NCBI RefSeq assembly: GCF_036898095.1
Contig: NC_090746.1
Coordinates: 51,684,977-51,748,976, forward strand
DNA length: 64,000 nt
From: Palaemon carinicauda
Taxonomy: Eukaryota > Arthropoda > Malacostraca > Decapoda > Palaemonidae
Reading direction: 5' to 3'
A program made the position numbers and the translations under genes. Every line of letters begins with the position of its first letter. Positions within the stretch are counted from its first letter, which is position 1. This document shows positions 11,766 through 26,992 of the stretch, one piece after another. Below the pieces are notes generated by a model. It saw only the letters and a list, made by a program, of their open reading frames with translations, was not told the origin of the DNA and did no database searches.

Positions 11766-12127
11766 GCCTGGAAGAATTGATTATCTAATAGAGATTAAAT
11801 GCCCTATCTTCCTTCCTAATTCGCTTGGCCTATATGCCATCCTCGTTTTATTAATCCCATCCATAGAGATAAGAAGCCGTTATATTCTTCCTATACACAC
11901 AAAGTTATAGCGCTCTTGGGAGTGATAAGGGTCTATGATCTCGTGAGTCATTTGGTTCATTAATTGGTTCCCTGTATGTGAATTGGGTCTAGGTTTATCA
12001 AGCTTGTTTGACTTGCTTGAAACTGAGCGAATGATTAAAAATGAGATTATCAATTAATTATCACTTTCTCTTTTCTTATAAAAAAAAATGGAGTTTTTAA
12101 TTAACAATATTACTCTGCCTTTTTCAA
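11766..12127. other. Unique AT-rich DNA, nothing recognised
   Basis: It has no repeat match within the window and no coding signal. Confidence 0.5.
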
Positions 12128-12133
12128 ATTGAC

Positions 12134-12166
<33 letters not shown>

Positions 12167-12232
12167 CATTATTATTGCAATCTAGGCTATAACCCTAGTT
12201 GGAAAAGCAAGAACTCCGACAGGAAAAAATAT
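12128..12232 (-). mobile_element. Short family T / LINE tail fragment with (ATT)n
   Basis: (ATT)n at about 12130-12174 is followed by 'ctataaccctagttggaaaa' and 'gcaagaactccgacagg', the family T tail with a small deletion. It ends at a TA array. Confidence 0.7.
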
Positions 12233-12240
12233 CCACGTAC

Positions 12241-12241
12241 A

Positions 12242-12307
<66 letters not shown>
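12241..12307. repeat. (TA)n microsatellite
   Basis: About 67 bp, introduced by 'acagtatatata'; it abuts the left arm of the following inverted repeat. Confidence 0.96.
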
Positions 12308-12309
<2 letters not shown>

Positions 12310-12416
12310 GACGATAACGTTCTCGCTCTAACAGGGAAAAAAGATGAAAAAGTAATTCTTTCCCTTACCTGACGCTTAGAGAAAATATTCAATGCATGAA
12401 CATATGTATATATACA

Positions 12417-12492
<76 letters not shown>

Positions 12493-12600
12493 TTTCTAGC
12501 TTTCATGTTCATGCATTGAATATTTTCTCTAAGCATCAGGTAAGGGAAAGAATTACTTTCTCATCTCTTTTCACTGATAGAGCGAGAACGTAATCGTCGT
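12308..12600. repeat. Inverted repeat with 95-bp arms around (TA)n
   Basis: The arms at 12308-12402 and 12506-12600 are reverse complements with about six mismatches over 95 bp. The 103-bp spacer is mainly (TA)n (12419-12491). Together they can form a long hairpin or cruciform. It is non-coding. It may be a foldback/MITE-like element or a local inverted duplication. Confidence 0.9.
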
Positions 12601-13006
12601 TTTATAAGATTTACGTAAGAAAAAAAATTAAAAAAAAATCAGCGAAACAATGTTCATGTATGTAAGAAGATAACGATATGTGTCCACATTACAAATAGGA
12701 GGTATTCGAATCTGCTGTTAAAAAAATCTCTCTTTTATTTATATGAACCTTTTATGTATGTGCATCACTATAACTTCATTTTTTCCATTGTTTCATAGTA
12801 TTTTCCTATCGCATGATGAAAACGACACATATGAAATCATGGTTTCGACTCGTCTTATAATGATCATATGATAGAAAGAGTCGTTCAGAATACATATCGG
12901 GAAATTATAGCAATTGCAGACATCAACCGACCTGATTCGTGATAGGTATATAATGACCTTTTCTAAATTCACTTAAGGAAATCTAAATCTCCTTTGATGT
13001 TGCGAA

Positions 13007-13009
<3 letters not shown>

Positions 13010-13072
<63 letters not shown>
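13010..13072. repeat. (CT)n microsatellite
   Basis: About 63 bp of CT, followed by a CA-rich patch at 13082-13100. Confidence 0.97.
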
Positions 13073-13075
<3 letters not shown>

Positions 13076-13100
13076 GAACCCGCACACAGACACACACACA

Positions 13101-14294
13101 GACTCGGAATTCCCACCGCCCCAGGTCATTACGAGTCGCGCCTCCCTTTCTAATAACAAAACGATCATCGTCAATCACTTCAATTTGTATGGGGGAACCG
13201 AAAGTGATTGTTAGTCGTCGGTCAAGCATGAATATGTTGTGATTTCACTCATGGCCAACCCATCTGATGTGCCTAACCCATGTGAAATCGCACCCAAACA
13301 CAGATGATCATTCACTTGAGATCATATTTACAAGATAACAATAATCCTCATATAGATGAGGTCATTCGATATGCTTGAATCCTGGTCATTCATCTAAAAA
13401 ATCTATAACATTAGTGCCTCCGCCATATGCCTTGTGTGACTGTCTCTGCTTTTGAATATATTTGAAAATACAATATCATGAATAAAATCTACGTTAACTA
13501 TCAGTATCCTTTGTTCGCGTTTTTATATTTCATCTGCTTTATTAAATATCTCCCATCTGTATTTTAACTCTGCGTAACCTAAAACTTAGCTAGATGATAA
13601 CCATATTTATTTTCCTATACATATAGATTGGCATAAATGATCATTGTCAGAGCATATTTTCTCAAAACCAGACCATGACCACTAGTCCAAATTAATCCAT
13701 ATTTCCCTAAAATTAAATCTGTAACAGTAAAAAAAAACTGCCGGTGTACATTTATATATTCTCTCCATACCTTCAATGTAAACAATCCTCCACTCCCTTA
13801 CCCAAAACTCGGAAAATAATAACATATTTGATTCTTTTCCTTCTATTTTGTATATATTTGTATTCATATACAGATCTTATAACACGTTTTCATGAGTATG
13901 TGAGTGTTTTAGTATTCGGTCGTGCAATCAAGATTTCGAAGAATCCTAGTGTTGATGGTATAGCGTGAGGACGTCTAGTCTGAAGTCATTCCCGCCATTC
14001 CTAGGTAGCAACAGAAATACAATAAACCACAAACAAACCGGAAACAGGATCTTTAAGCACTTTTTTCCGTCCTATTCTCTGCCTTATTTTAAAGTGGTTT
14101 GCTGATAAAAGACCTTTCTTTTTTTTATTTCTCTCGCTCTCTCCCTTTTTCGTCACTTCCCTAGATGTTGCAGTACAGAAAAGAGATTCCTTTATTATTT
14201 CCTATTGAGTCATTGTTGTTGAATTCTTTATCCCTCTTATTTACTGGACAGTTTTGCTGTGAGCTTATCCACAAAAGGGATCTAGTTCCTGCTT

Positions 14295-14299
<5 letters not shown>
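13101..14299. other. Unique DNA, no gene recognised
   Basis: No exon, RNA gene or element end is supported here. Confidence 0.5.
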
Positions 14300-14349
<50 letters not shown>

Positions 14350-14389
14350 GGTTCTCAAAGGCGCGATTCTACGCTCAGAGACTTACACA

Positions 14390-14467
<78 letters not shown>

Positions 14468-14493
14468 GGGACAACTACGCTTCCAGACTTACA

Positions 14494-14555
<62 letters not shown>

Positions 14556-14631
14556 GGGACAACTAGGCTCCCAGACTTACACATTCTCTCTCTCTCTCTC
14601 TCAAAGAGACAACTACGCTTCCAGACTTACA

Positions 14632-14697
<66 letters not shown>
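14300..14697. repeat. CT-array higher-order tandem repeat with 35-40-bp spacer
   Basis: The spacer 'caaagggacaactacgcttc' followed by 'cagacttacacatt' recurs at about 14464-14498, 14552-14586 and 14602-14636, with a diverged first copy at 14355-14393. Each copy is embedded between (CT)n tracts of very different lengths. The pattern is one unit (spacer plus CT tract) duplicated, with later length change of the CT part. Confidence 0.93.
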
Positions 14698-14700
<3 letters not shown>

Positions 14701-16128
14701 TCTGATTTATTCTCTTACTCGAAACTAGTCTTTCAAAACCTGTCATTTCCAACGTCACTTTACATATAGATAAGCGTCCTCTTATCTGACATTTCAAACG
14801 TCAATTCGTTGAAAAATAGAAGAATCCAGAATATTTTCCTGACGTACGTCATCTATTCCTCTCTTTTCCACTATGTGTGTGTTTGTGTGTGTGTGTGACC
14901 TTTCAAAGCGCTGTATTTTTGTCTTCCCTTTGAGGTTCCCCCCAGTCGCTATCTCTGACCTTAAGCTTCTCCTGTCTTCACGGACTTAAATCAGTCCTTT
15001 CCAGACCGTCTTTTCCACCCTTGGCCAATCGGTCACCCATAAATACCTGGACGAATAAAGGGTCGGGAGTCAAGAAGCCCCGCCACAAATGGATCTCGGC
15101 TTCTCTATAAATACTTTGTACAGTAGATTCACATAAACGTCGGGACTTTTCTGTTTGCTTCCTATAAGAGGAGGGTTACCGAACCGGTTCGTATGAACAG
15201 TAACGGTTGAACATTTGGATTTGCCTTTTAATCTAGCTTACTTCCGGCTCGTACGTGATATGAGAAAGTGTACATGACAGTGGTAGAATATATTTTGGAA
15301 AAATTAAAACTTGCTGCTATATTGTATTGTTTAAGGTTAAACATGTTTCATTTGCATTTTAGCGATTTTTTTCCCTTCAGTAGATAGCTAAACAAGGGAA
15401 ATGAGAGCAGCAGCTGACTGTCAGTATTAAAGTATTTAATGAGGATCTGTGATCTACTTTATTCATGTCCACTAGGTAACGTTGGTTATGTGGCTGTCAA
15501 GTTTGGAAGTCATTTTGCAGTAGTCATATTGTTTTATTCAATTTCAAATATTTTAGACAACCTTAATTAAGGTTTTCCTTTTTTAAGCCCTAGGATATTG
15601 TATTTTTATATATTATATGTCTAAGTAGAGAAAGATCATCAAACTGTACGGTGGTTTACTGTGGAGGCCTCGAAACCTAATCGTATTCGAATAACAAGAA
15701 AACTGGAAAACAGGTTGTAAGAAATAAGATTATACACGAAGTGTGTTCATGTTTATACATTTATAATGCATAGGCAATAAGTGTAGCTTGTAAGCGTGTA
15801 CGTACATGGCATTAAAACATGGACATTTAAAAAAAATCAATGTCATTTACTGTAAATGGCCACCGCTGTTTAAAGGCTTTGTCAATGCTTAGACCTTTCT
15901 TCCAAAAATCAGTTTAGTCAATTGGGTTTTGTGTTTTATTTCGAACCCAGTACAACCCTTTGGAATATAGACTGAAAATAGGATTCACAAGTTTCTTCGA
16001 GGTTCATTTCTAGAAGCAGAATTGTACAGAACTCCATTAGTTGTAGAGGCTCTTGGATTTATTGCACTGTAGGGAAATGTCACGGCATTATATTCTTTGC
16101 AAATTTCAAGAGATATAATTATGTCAGA
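14698..16128. other. Unique DNA, no gene recognised
   Basis: It contains 'tataaata' at about 15105-15112 with 'ttcaca' ~24 bp downstream, which is promoter-like spacing, but no transcript evidence or downstream ORF supports it. Confidence 0.4.
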
Positions 16129-16195
16129 CGATAAAGGATACAGGGAACATATGTTTATCTACGCAAACATGTCCTCCCTGTATCCTTTATTATCT
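16129..16195 (+). other. 67-nt near-perfect hairpin, small-RNA-precursor-like
   Basis: The 5' arm, with AAAGGATACAGGGA then ACATATGTTT, pairs with the 3' arm, AAACATGT then TCCCTGTATCCTTT. The loop is about 8 nt ('atctacgc') with only small bulges; the stem is about 28 bp. Size and shape fit a microRNA precursor, but short foldback elements look the same. No known microRNA seed is claimed. Confidence 0.4.
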
Positions 16196-16888
16196 TATAT
16201 AGCCAAAATATTTCACCATAGTATAGTCGTTGTAACAATAAATTGGTGGAATTGTGTTTTTCTTGACTCTGTCAAGACCTTTTTCACACATTTTTTTCCT
16301 TGCTTTGAAATGCATGAAGATTAAATTCCAGTATATTTCCTTTGTTATATTTAATCATATGAACTGTTATTTTATGGATATTAAACATTTTCGATGGATG
16401 CCAGGCATTTAAGTAGGTCTGGCATGACTGAACAAGGTTTTATTTGATCCTTTATGTATCGATATTTTAACGTTTTGCAATTCAAGTAATCTTTTTGTAC
16501 CATAGAGTTGATATCGGCTTTAATCAACGTTTTTATTACGTCCGCGCATTTACCTTTTAGTTCAAAAGGGTACTAAAATGGCCATAGTGTGAACATGGAT
16601 TAAGCAGCGTAAGTAAACTATTCTCGTGGGAAACCCCCCTTCCCTGTTAATTACCTGTCCTGGTGGATGCATCCTGAAGATTAAATTCCCCCTAACAAAG
16701 TTGATTACAACTAGTAGAAGCTTGCAGACATACACATCACCACTGTCCAATTGGAGATTGAAGTCTTATGAAAATATACTTTAGCAATCCAGCATTGAAG
16801 TGTAATGTATATATTTTTAACTATCTATGACAAACATGGTTTTTTACATTTTTAAAGTATAGTAATTCTAAAGTAGGTTATTGAATGT

Positions 16889-16992
16889 AGTTTGTTTATT
16901 TCCTTATTTCCTTTCCTCACTTAGATATTTTTCCCTTTTGGAGTCCTTGGACTTATAGCATCCTGCTTTTCCAACTAGGGCTGTAGCTTAGC

Positions 16993-17058
<66 letters not shown>

Positions 17059-17072
17059 TAATAATAATAATT
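16889..17072 (+). mobile_element. Family T / LINE 3' tail fragment with long (AAT)n
   Basis: The conserved terminal block ('tttcctttcctcacttagat', then 'ggacttatagcatcctgctt' and 'gctgtagcttagct') is followed by an (AAT)n array of about 75 bp. Confidence 0.85.
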
Positions 17073-17596
17073 GCAGGTTGAAGTCTTATGCAAATACTCT
17101 TTAACAAACCAGCACTTACACTTATCCAGCATTGAAGTGTAACATCAATTTGACTGTATGAGAAACATGGGTATTGATATTTTTAAAGTAAATTAAATCG
17201 CCAGTACTGCATGTGCTGATGTGCTGAACAAAGGGAGAAAAACTTAGCACTCCCCTAGACAAGTACGAACAACACACATACGTCAAGACACTTACTTTGG
17301 TAACCACCTGACACATTTTAGAAAATTTCTATTTATCACAGATTTTTATCTCAATTTATTTATTTTTTATCCACTATATTTACTATATATTTTGTTTTGT
17401 TTATTTATTTACTTCAATGTAAATATTTGCTCTTCCCAAATTTAATCGGGCCAGTACTGTAAGAGTCGAGTTTGACTCACTGGGCTGGTTAATCTCCAAT
17501 CTTTTATTAATTGGTGGAATGCTCCAGTACAGTAGTTTGGAAAGCGGTCGTTTTGTCACCGTAGAGTTTCTTTTGTTGTACAGTAAGTTCAGGGGT

Positions 17597-18236
17597 TATT
17601 ATTATTATTATTACTTGCTAAGTTACAACACTACTTGGAAAAGTAGGATACTATAAGCCCAGGGGCTCCAACAGGGAAAATAGCTCAGTGAGGAAAGGAA
17701 ACAAGGTAAAAGAAAATATTTTAAGAACAGTAACAACATTAAAATCAATATTTCTTTATAAACTACAAAACAAGAGAGAGAGAAATAAGATAGAATAGTG
17801 TGCACGAGTGTACCCTCAAGCAAGAGAACTCTAACCCAAGACAGTGGAAGACTATGGTACAGAGGCTATGGCATTACCCAAGACCAGAGAACATTGATTT
17901 GATTTTGGAGTGTCCTTCTCCTAGAAGAGCTGCTTACCATATTTAAAGTCTCTTCTACCTTTACCAAGAGGAAAGAAAGTAACAACTGAACAATTATAGT
18001 ACAATAACCCCTTGGGTAGAGATGAATTGTTTGGTAATCTCAGTTTTGTCAGGTGTATGAGGACAGAGGAAAATATGTAAAGAATAGGCCAGACTATTCG
18101 GTGAATGTGTAGGCAAGGACAAAATGAACCGTAACCAGAGGGAGGGATCGAATGCAGTACTGTCTGGCCAGTCGAAGGACCCAATAATTACTTTCTAGTG
18201 GTAGTATCTCAACAGGTGGGTGGTGCCATGGCCAAC
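17597..18236 (-). mobile_element. Family T retroelement, near full length
   Basis: This is the minus-strand copy. Its (ATT)n tail at 17597-17612 is short; the conserved tail block and the body then run to 'gttgagatactaccac' (as read on the minus strand) near 18205 and the head at about 18236. It lacks the SINE found in the 4316 copy and so shows the pre-insertion structure at that point. Confidence 0.85.
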
Positions 18237-18784
18237 CTACTACTGAAGGAGAGATTTTACTGTTTTATCCTATTATTCTTTATTGATAACAAACGATATA
18301 GGCGTCAATGACCTTTGATGTCAGGATGCCATAAAACTCCAAATCGATCAATCATGTACGGAAGAATCAAAAGACATATCTGCGAACTAAATAGCAGCAT
18401 CCTACTTTACCCACCAGACAACGAATAACCATTTTATCTGTATGTCATGATGATTAATGTTCTTTACACTTTCATTACCATTTTTGATGCATTTTACTGC
18501 GGGAAGAAAATTTCCCACTTTGCACTTCTGCATTATGATAAAAATTGTGTTATTCCGATTATCTTTGGATATTACGTCAGCAATGCTGCAGATACCCACT
18601 CATGCACGCACGCACGCATATATCTAATTGAAAACAAATCTCTGGCGAGGATTTCGAAACGAGAACCGAACGAGTTAATTATTAGAGTGCAATTTGAATC
18701 CAGATATGAAAACATTCTTTGCAAAGCTATCAAAAACTGATAAAAAATGTGTTGCCTTTTAGCCAACTGTTTGTGTCGTCTCCT

Positions 18785-18785
<1 letters not shown>
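18237..18785. other. Unique DNA, no gene recognised
   Basis: It contains a short (GCAC)n-like stretch near 18603-18618 and nothing else that can be assigned. Confidence 0.45.

Positions 18786-18842
<57 letters not shown>
18786..18842. repeat. (CT)n microsatellite
   Basis: About 57 bp of CT on the plus strand. Confidence 0.97.
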
Positions 18843-18847
<5 letters not shown>

Positions 18848-19108
18848 GACATTTTTAGTTGCCTCTTTATTCTCTTCTAGCGTACCCAAGTCGTAAAAAG
18901 GACAGCTAAATAAGTAGTTAGATATGCACACACATAGATTTAAACCTTCCCACCTCTCCCCTTTCCTAACTACAACCCACAGGTTTGGCAATTTGTGGGA
19001 GTGTGGTGTCCGAGTGTACCTCTTGGGGTACTTCCTCTCACCAGAGTATGACAACTCCATCTTCCCCATACACGAGGGCCGGGAGAGACCAAGGTGCTGA
19101 GTGTTACA

Positions 19109-19109
<1 letters not shown>

Positions 19110-19157
<48 letters not shown>

Positions 19158-19207
19158 TAGATAGATAGATAGATAGATATATACTGTATATATATAATAC
19201 ATATGTG

Positions 19208-19250
<43 letters not shown>

Positions 19251-19273
19251 ATATATACTGTATATATATACAA

Positions 19274-19305
<32 letters not shown>

Positions 19306-19392
19306 TTATTTGTATATATATATATATACACACAATATATATATGTGTATATATATATACTGCATATATATACATATATATACAGTATATAC

Positions 19393-19472
<80 letters not shown>
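19110..19472. repeat. TA / GATA / TG compound microsatellite
   Basis: (TA)n at about 19111-19154, (GATA)n at about 19155-19178, several TA arrays broken by 'tactgtata' motifs, and TG runs at about 19231-19248 and 19449-19472. Open frames up to ~270 codons across this zone are low-complexity translations. Confidence 0.96.
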
Positions 19473-19837
19473 CAGACACTTGCTCTTCATTCTATAAGGA
19501 AGATTCTTTTTCCCTGTTTCATCTCTACATCGATCACACGTATTTCCCTTTCCTTCACCTTTCACAAACTATTCCCCCATTTTTTCCCCTGCTCAATTTT
19601 CCTCCTCTCTTCTTCCCACCCCCTTTAGTCCTTCTCTCTGCACCTGCTCTTTCCCTTCCCCTCCCATCCCATTCACGTCAGCTTTTTTTACATTCCAGTA
19701 TCTCGCGTTTTCCGTCCACTTGATTATTGTCTCTGTTCCTGTCTCTCTTCTTTTCTCCTCCTCTTTCTCCCAACTGCTCTCTTCCTTACATTTCCCCAGC
19801 TGTGAGTCCTGGAATCTTTATTGCTTTGAATAGTTCA

Positions 19838-19841
<4 letters not shown>

Positions 19842-19897
<56 letters not shown>

Positions 19898-20016
19898 TGT
19901 CCAACCTCTTAACTTTAAGAAAAATATTGCACGTTGTAATTGTAAGGCTTTCCCCAGTTACCCATAGGCCCGGAAGGGCCTCCCAAACCCCAGTGCCAAC
20001 CTAAATTCATAAATGC

Positions 20017-20089
<73 letters not shown>
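19842..20089. repeat. Two (CT)n microsatellites
   Basis: CT arrays at about 19842-19895 and 20021-20089 are separated by ~125 bp of unique sequence. Confidence 0.96.
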
Positions 20090-20092
<3 letters not shown>

Positions 20093-21373
20093 AACACAAA
20101 CCAACCGATGACAGGTACCGACCAAGTTTCCCAAAGACTGCAACAACACAATGGATATTATATATATATATCCCGTTAACAATTTGCAAGGGAAACTTGA
20201 GCAAACTTAGTATAGACCATTGTTGCATATATTGTCCAGGCTAACTTCTGCAACTTTCGCGTTTCTGCTTTTAATCAGGCGGCGTAAAGAAAAGTAATTG
20301 CAGCATGTTCAAACTTTTAACATCATATGAGATTATTTATATTCATCCGCAAGTTTGTTGCACTTTACTTAATTTGCAGGCATTATATGGTTGCTGTTGT
20401 CAGTAGAAAGAAAAACATAGACACAACTGACATATAGTGAACGTAATTGTTTGTATCTATATGCACGTATGTAAGTAAACGAATGAATTACTATAAAATG
20501 GTCGCCTTGGGAAGCTGGTTGGCTAATTAAGAGGTCCTCACGAGGTCCTTTCACTTAGCCCCAAGTGAAGGGGCTATGCAAGCATAAGGTCAGATAATCT
20601 AAAACAAGCTTACACGGTTTAGAATGTCAGCATATGCAGAATGTCAATCTAATTACTTATGGGAAATCTGGGGTTTGACAGATATCCGCTAATAAGTAAA
20701 TGATGGCCAGCCAGTCGGTTTCTGAAGGTAACTTTTCTATTCCGATCGCATATATTAATAGAGAATCACACGATGTTTCAGACAAATGTCAGATTACTTT
20801 AAAAATCTGTATATTCTGTTCAATGCTGTCGAGGAGACCTGTGGAGGAAAGGTTAGAGAGCACCTTCACTCGGGACTGATAATAAATCTTGCTAGCTTGT
20901 GATATGATTTTTCTAAAATTCATATGAACATCTTTACCGAAATTATTGTTAGACAAAGAGTAGCGGAATATTTTAAGCATTATATTTCACGAGAAACTGT
21001 AAGTGAAAATAAAAAGATATTGAACTACTTCGTTAGCTTTGAAATGGGCCAAAATTTGCCTGCCCTTGTAAGAATAAACTATCGTAAAGAAAATTAAGAT
21101 AATCATATTATATTCAAACGGGAGTTGCCTAGAAAGAAAGAGGATGATACGAATAACCAGCAGATTTTAAATGAATGAAGTAAAGAGGAGTCTGAAAATA
21201 ATTATTGATATTTGATGGCAAGTTATTTGCTCGACAAGAGAAGCTAATGAATATATATACAGAAGGGCTTAATTTATATTCGAGTCAGTATTGTCTTGTC
21301 GATGCGATAATTAGCATGTCTGTGAAAGAATCTTTAAAATGATGCTTACAATAAGACAGCGTTGAGGGAATTT
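20090..21373. other. Unique AT-rich DNA, no gene recognised
   Basis: No supported exon or element. Confidence 0.45.
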
Positions 21374-21650
21374 TGACCAGCTGAAACATGACCAAAGAGA
21401 TGAAAAAACATTTAGGGATGCATTTCTGGCCTGCTGAAATATGAATCAATTGGTGAAAAGACATTTAGAACAGTAATTTCCTGGTCAGCTTACACATGAC
21501 AAAAGTGATTAAAAGACATTTAGATATACATTTCTGGCCAGCTGAAATATGACCAAAGTGATGAAAAGATAGAACATTTCTGGCCATTTAAAATATGATC
21601 AAACCAACGAAAAGACTTTTAGAAATACATTCGTCAATGTACATCAAATG
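21374..21650. repeat. Minisatellite, period about 53 bp
   Basis: Five diverged units have a 'tggccagctgaaatatgacc' core followed by 'aaagtgatgaaaagacattt'. Core positions start near 21375, 21428, 21483, 21536 and 21582. The last two units are shortened or decayed. Confidence 0.85.
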
Positions 21651-24698
<3,048 letters not shown>

Positions 24699-25343
24699 GC
24701 AATCCACCAGCTACGCATTTAGATACTACTGCTAGAGAGTGATTGAGCCCTTTTACTGGCCAGGCAGTATTACATTAGATCCTTCTCTCTGTTTACGGCA
24801 CATTTTCCTTTTGCTTACTCATACACCGAATAGCCTGGACTTTTCTTTACATATTCTCCTCTGTCCTCATACACCTGGCAGCACTGAGATTACCAAACAA
24901 TTCTTCCTCGATCAAGGGGTCAACTACTGCAATGTAATTGTTCAGTGGCTACTTTCCTCTTGGTAAGAGTAGAAGAGACTTTTAGCTATGGTAAGCAGCT
25001 CTTCTAGGAAGGACACTCCAAAATCAAACCATTGTTCTCTGGTCGTGGATAGTGCCATAGCCTCTGTACCATGGTCGTCCACTGTCTTGGATTAGAGTTC
25101 TCTTGCTTGAGGGTACACTCGGGCACACTATTCTATCTTATTTCTCTTCCTCTTGCTATTTTAAAGTTTTAATAGTTTATATAAAGTATTTATTTTAATG
25201 TTGTTACTGTTCTTAAAATATTTTAATTGTCAATTACTTTTCTAGCATTTCCTTATTTCCTTTCCTGACTGGGCTATTTCCACGGTTAGAGCCCTCGGGC
25301 TTATAGCATTCTTCTTTTCCAACTTGGGTTGTAGCTTAGCAAG

Positions 25344-25344
<1 letters not shown>
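24699..25344 (+). mobile_element. Family T retroelement, near full length
   Basis: It aligns along its length with 4316-5276 but without the SINE. The body around 25130-25165 ('ctattctatcttatttctct', then 'tcctcttgctatttta') shows the uninterrupted target sequence. The tail ends in (AT)n rather than (AAT)n. Confidence 0.87.
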
Positions 25345-25346
<2 letters not shown>

Positions 25347-25437
<91 letters not shown>

Positions 25438-25492
25438 CTTGTACGTAATTACCCTTTGTTTATATGATAAATTACTACGCACGAAAATAACG

Positions 25493-25552
<60 letters not shown>
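25347..25552. repeat. (TA)n, C11 and (CT)n microsatellites
   Basis: TA at about 25347-25434, a C11 run at 25493-25503 and (CT)n to 25552. Confidence 0.96.
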
Positions 25553-25554
<2 letters not shown>

Positions 25555-25989
25555 CTTGCGACGTCAACAGAGAAAAGCACTAACTGGCAACTAGCTTTTG
25601 CGCGCGCAATAATTGATCGGCAAGAATTCTGTCCCCTCTCCTATGACCATCCCCATTGCTAAGATGCAACTAGCGCTTATCGCTATATTTGTAGCAAAGA
25701 AACACAAAGCTTGGTTAATCTTGTAAAATATATGACGTAATGAGATACCCTTACAAGTTTTTGTGATGTTTTCCAATTTGTTACTATCGTATAGACAAAA
25801 TGTTTTTATATTGCAAACGCTGAATGAGGAAACGTTTATGCTACATTCAGACCGTTATTTCGTTATTTGCAATTGTTACTGAAGACTGAACAAGAAAAAA
25901 CTCTGATTTGAAATATGTCTTATCAATAGAGCCTATTTGCATATCTTTGTCATTCAGTATTAATATGATTAAAGCAAGGAAAACAAATC

Positions 25990-26160
25990 TAAAATAACGA
26001 GCTAGCGACATGTGCTTCATGTTGCGTCGCTGCGCTCAAGGGTTTAGGTTCAGCGGCCTCCCAGTTCCCCGAGTTGTCGCTTGCCAGTTGAGAGTGGAAC
26101 GTCGTGGTAGTAGGACGCAGGCTGCATTCCTGTGTGTACAATTTCTTCTCCTTGTGGCCA
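25990..26160 (+). promoter_or_regulatory. GC-richer block upstream of the signal-peptide exon (possible 5' UTR exon/promoter)
   Basis: The stretch is noticeably richer in G+C and CpG than its flanks ('gttgcgtcgctgcgctcaag', 'aacgtcgtggtagtaggacg') and free of repeats. It lies 0.8-0.9 kb ahead of the coding exon at 26926. Inference only: no TATA box or clear initiator is visible. Confidence 0.25.
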
Positions 26161-26828
26161 AATCAGAATAATTAATGAGTATTTTCAAGTGACAACTACC
26201 CTACATGCTATTTTTGGTTTTATCAAAATTCCATAGAGCAGTTTCATTGTTGTAGGTGTAGCCATGATTGAAAAATATGGGAAAATGAAACGTTTGTGTA
26301 TATAGGCAACCACGTTGACGTGAATGGCGGTGATATGAAACTTGCATAGTATTTTGGAACCAATTATGTGTTTCTACATCATGTCATCGCCGAAGTGACT
26401 TACTAGGTGAAGATGATTGTTGCACTTGATCGGACATTGATTTTTGTTTTCAAATTTGACCCTAAACAATTACTATAAGCCAAGAAACGTCTTACAGTAG
26501 GTCCCCTTTAGTTACATTTGCGTTCTTTATTTAGAAACCACAACTGTACTTGTTTATATTTAGTACACATTTTTTTTTATTAACAGGTCAGTAACAGTAC
26601 ATAGCCTAACCATTATTTGTTTGTTAGTTAATATTTTTCGAGTTGTCCACTCGGTAATACCTTATTTCCTGTGTTTGTTTGCACTCATCAGAACTAGGCC
26701 TAGGTCTTTGCCATTTCATAATAACTATTTAGCGAAATTTACGATTTATAATCTGTACAAGTGCTTTATTAACCTTATTGTTTGAATTTTAGCTTTGTAG
26801 AAACAGCTCTCGCAAAACATTCCTTTCA

Positions 26829-26992
26829 GTTATTGTGGAAAAAAGTGGATTCTGTATTCTGTCGTTAGTGTGCAACTAACAGATTGGACTAATTCCGTTA
26901 TTAGCTAACTAATTACTAACAAGCAATGGCATCAAAAGAAGGATCGACGACTGCGATGTGTACCAGCCTAGTTTTTCTGCTGATTCTACAAG
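26829..26992 (+). CDS. First coding exon of an unidentified secreted or membrane protein gene (coding part 26926-26992)
   Basis: The ATG at 26926 has a favourable context (G at -3, G at +4) and an in-frame TAA two codons upstream, so the start is well defined. Twenty-two codons follow: a short polar N-region (MASKEGSTTAM) and a hydrophobic core CTSLVFLLILQ, which is the profile of a signal peptide or signal anchor. The exon then ends at the consensus donor AAG|GTAAGC (26992/26993) in phase 1, which is usual between a signal peptide and the first extracellular domain. A plausible acceptor 'cattcctttcag' ends at 26828, giving a 5' UTR segment of 97 bp. The remaining exons are not recognised in the window, so the downstream 37 kb may be its first intron. 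The gene family cannot be named from this exon. Confidence 0.5.

Noticed and set aside
14355..14640. CRISPR-like array of regular repeats
   Set aside because: The 'spacers' are the conserved part and the separators are (CT)n; this is a eukaryotic tandem repeat.
15100..15140. TATA-box promoter ('tataaata')
   Set aside because: In AT-rich DNA this word is expected by chance, and there is no downstream gene or strong initiator.
18572..19723. Open frames of up to 267 codons
   Set aside because: Almost all of their length is TA, GATA, TG or CT array; the non-repeat parts have no recognisable domain.
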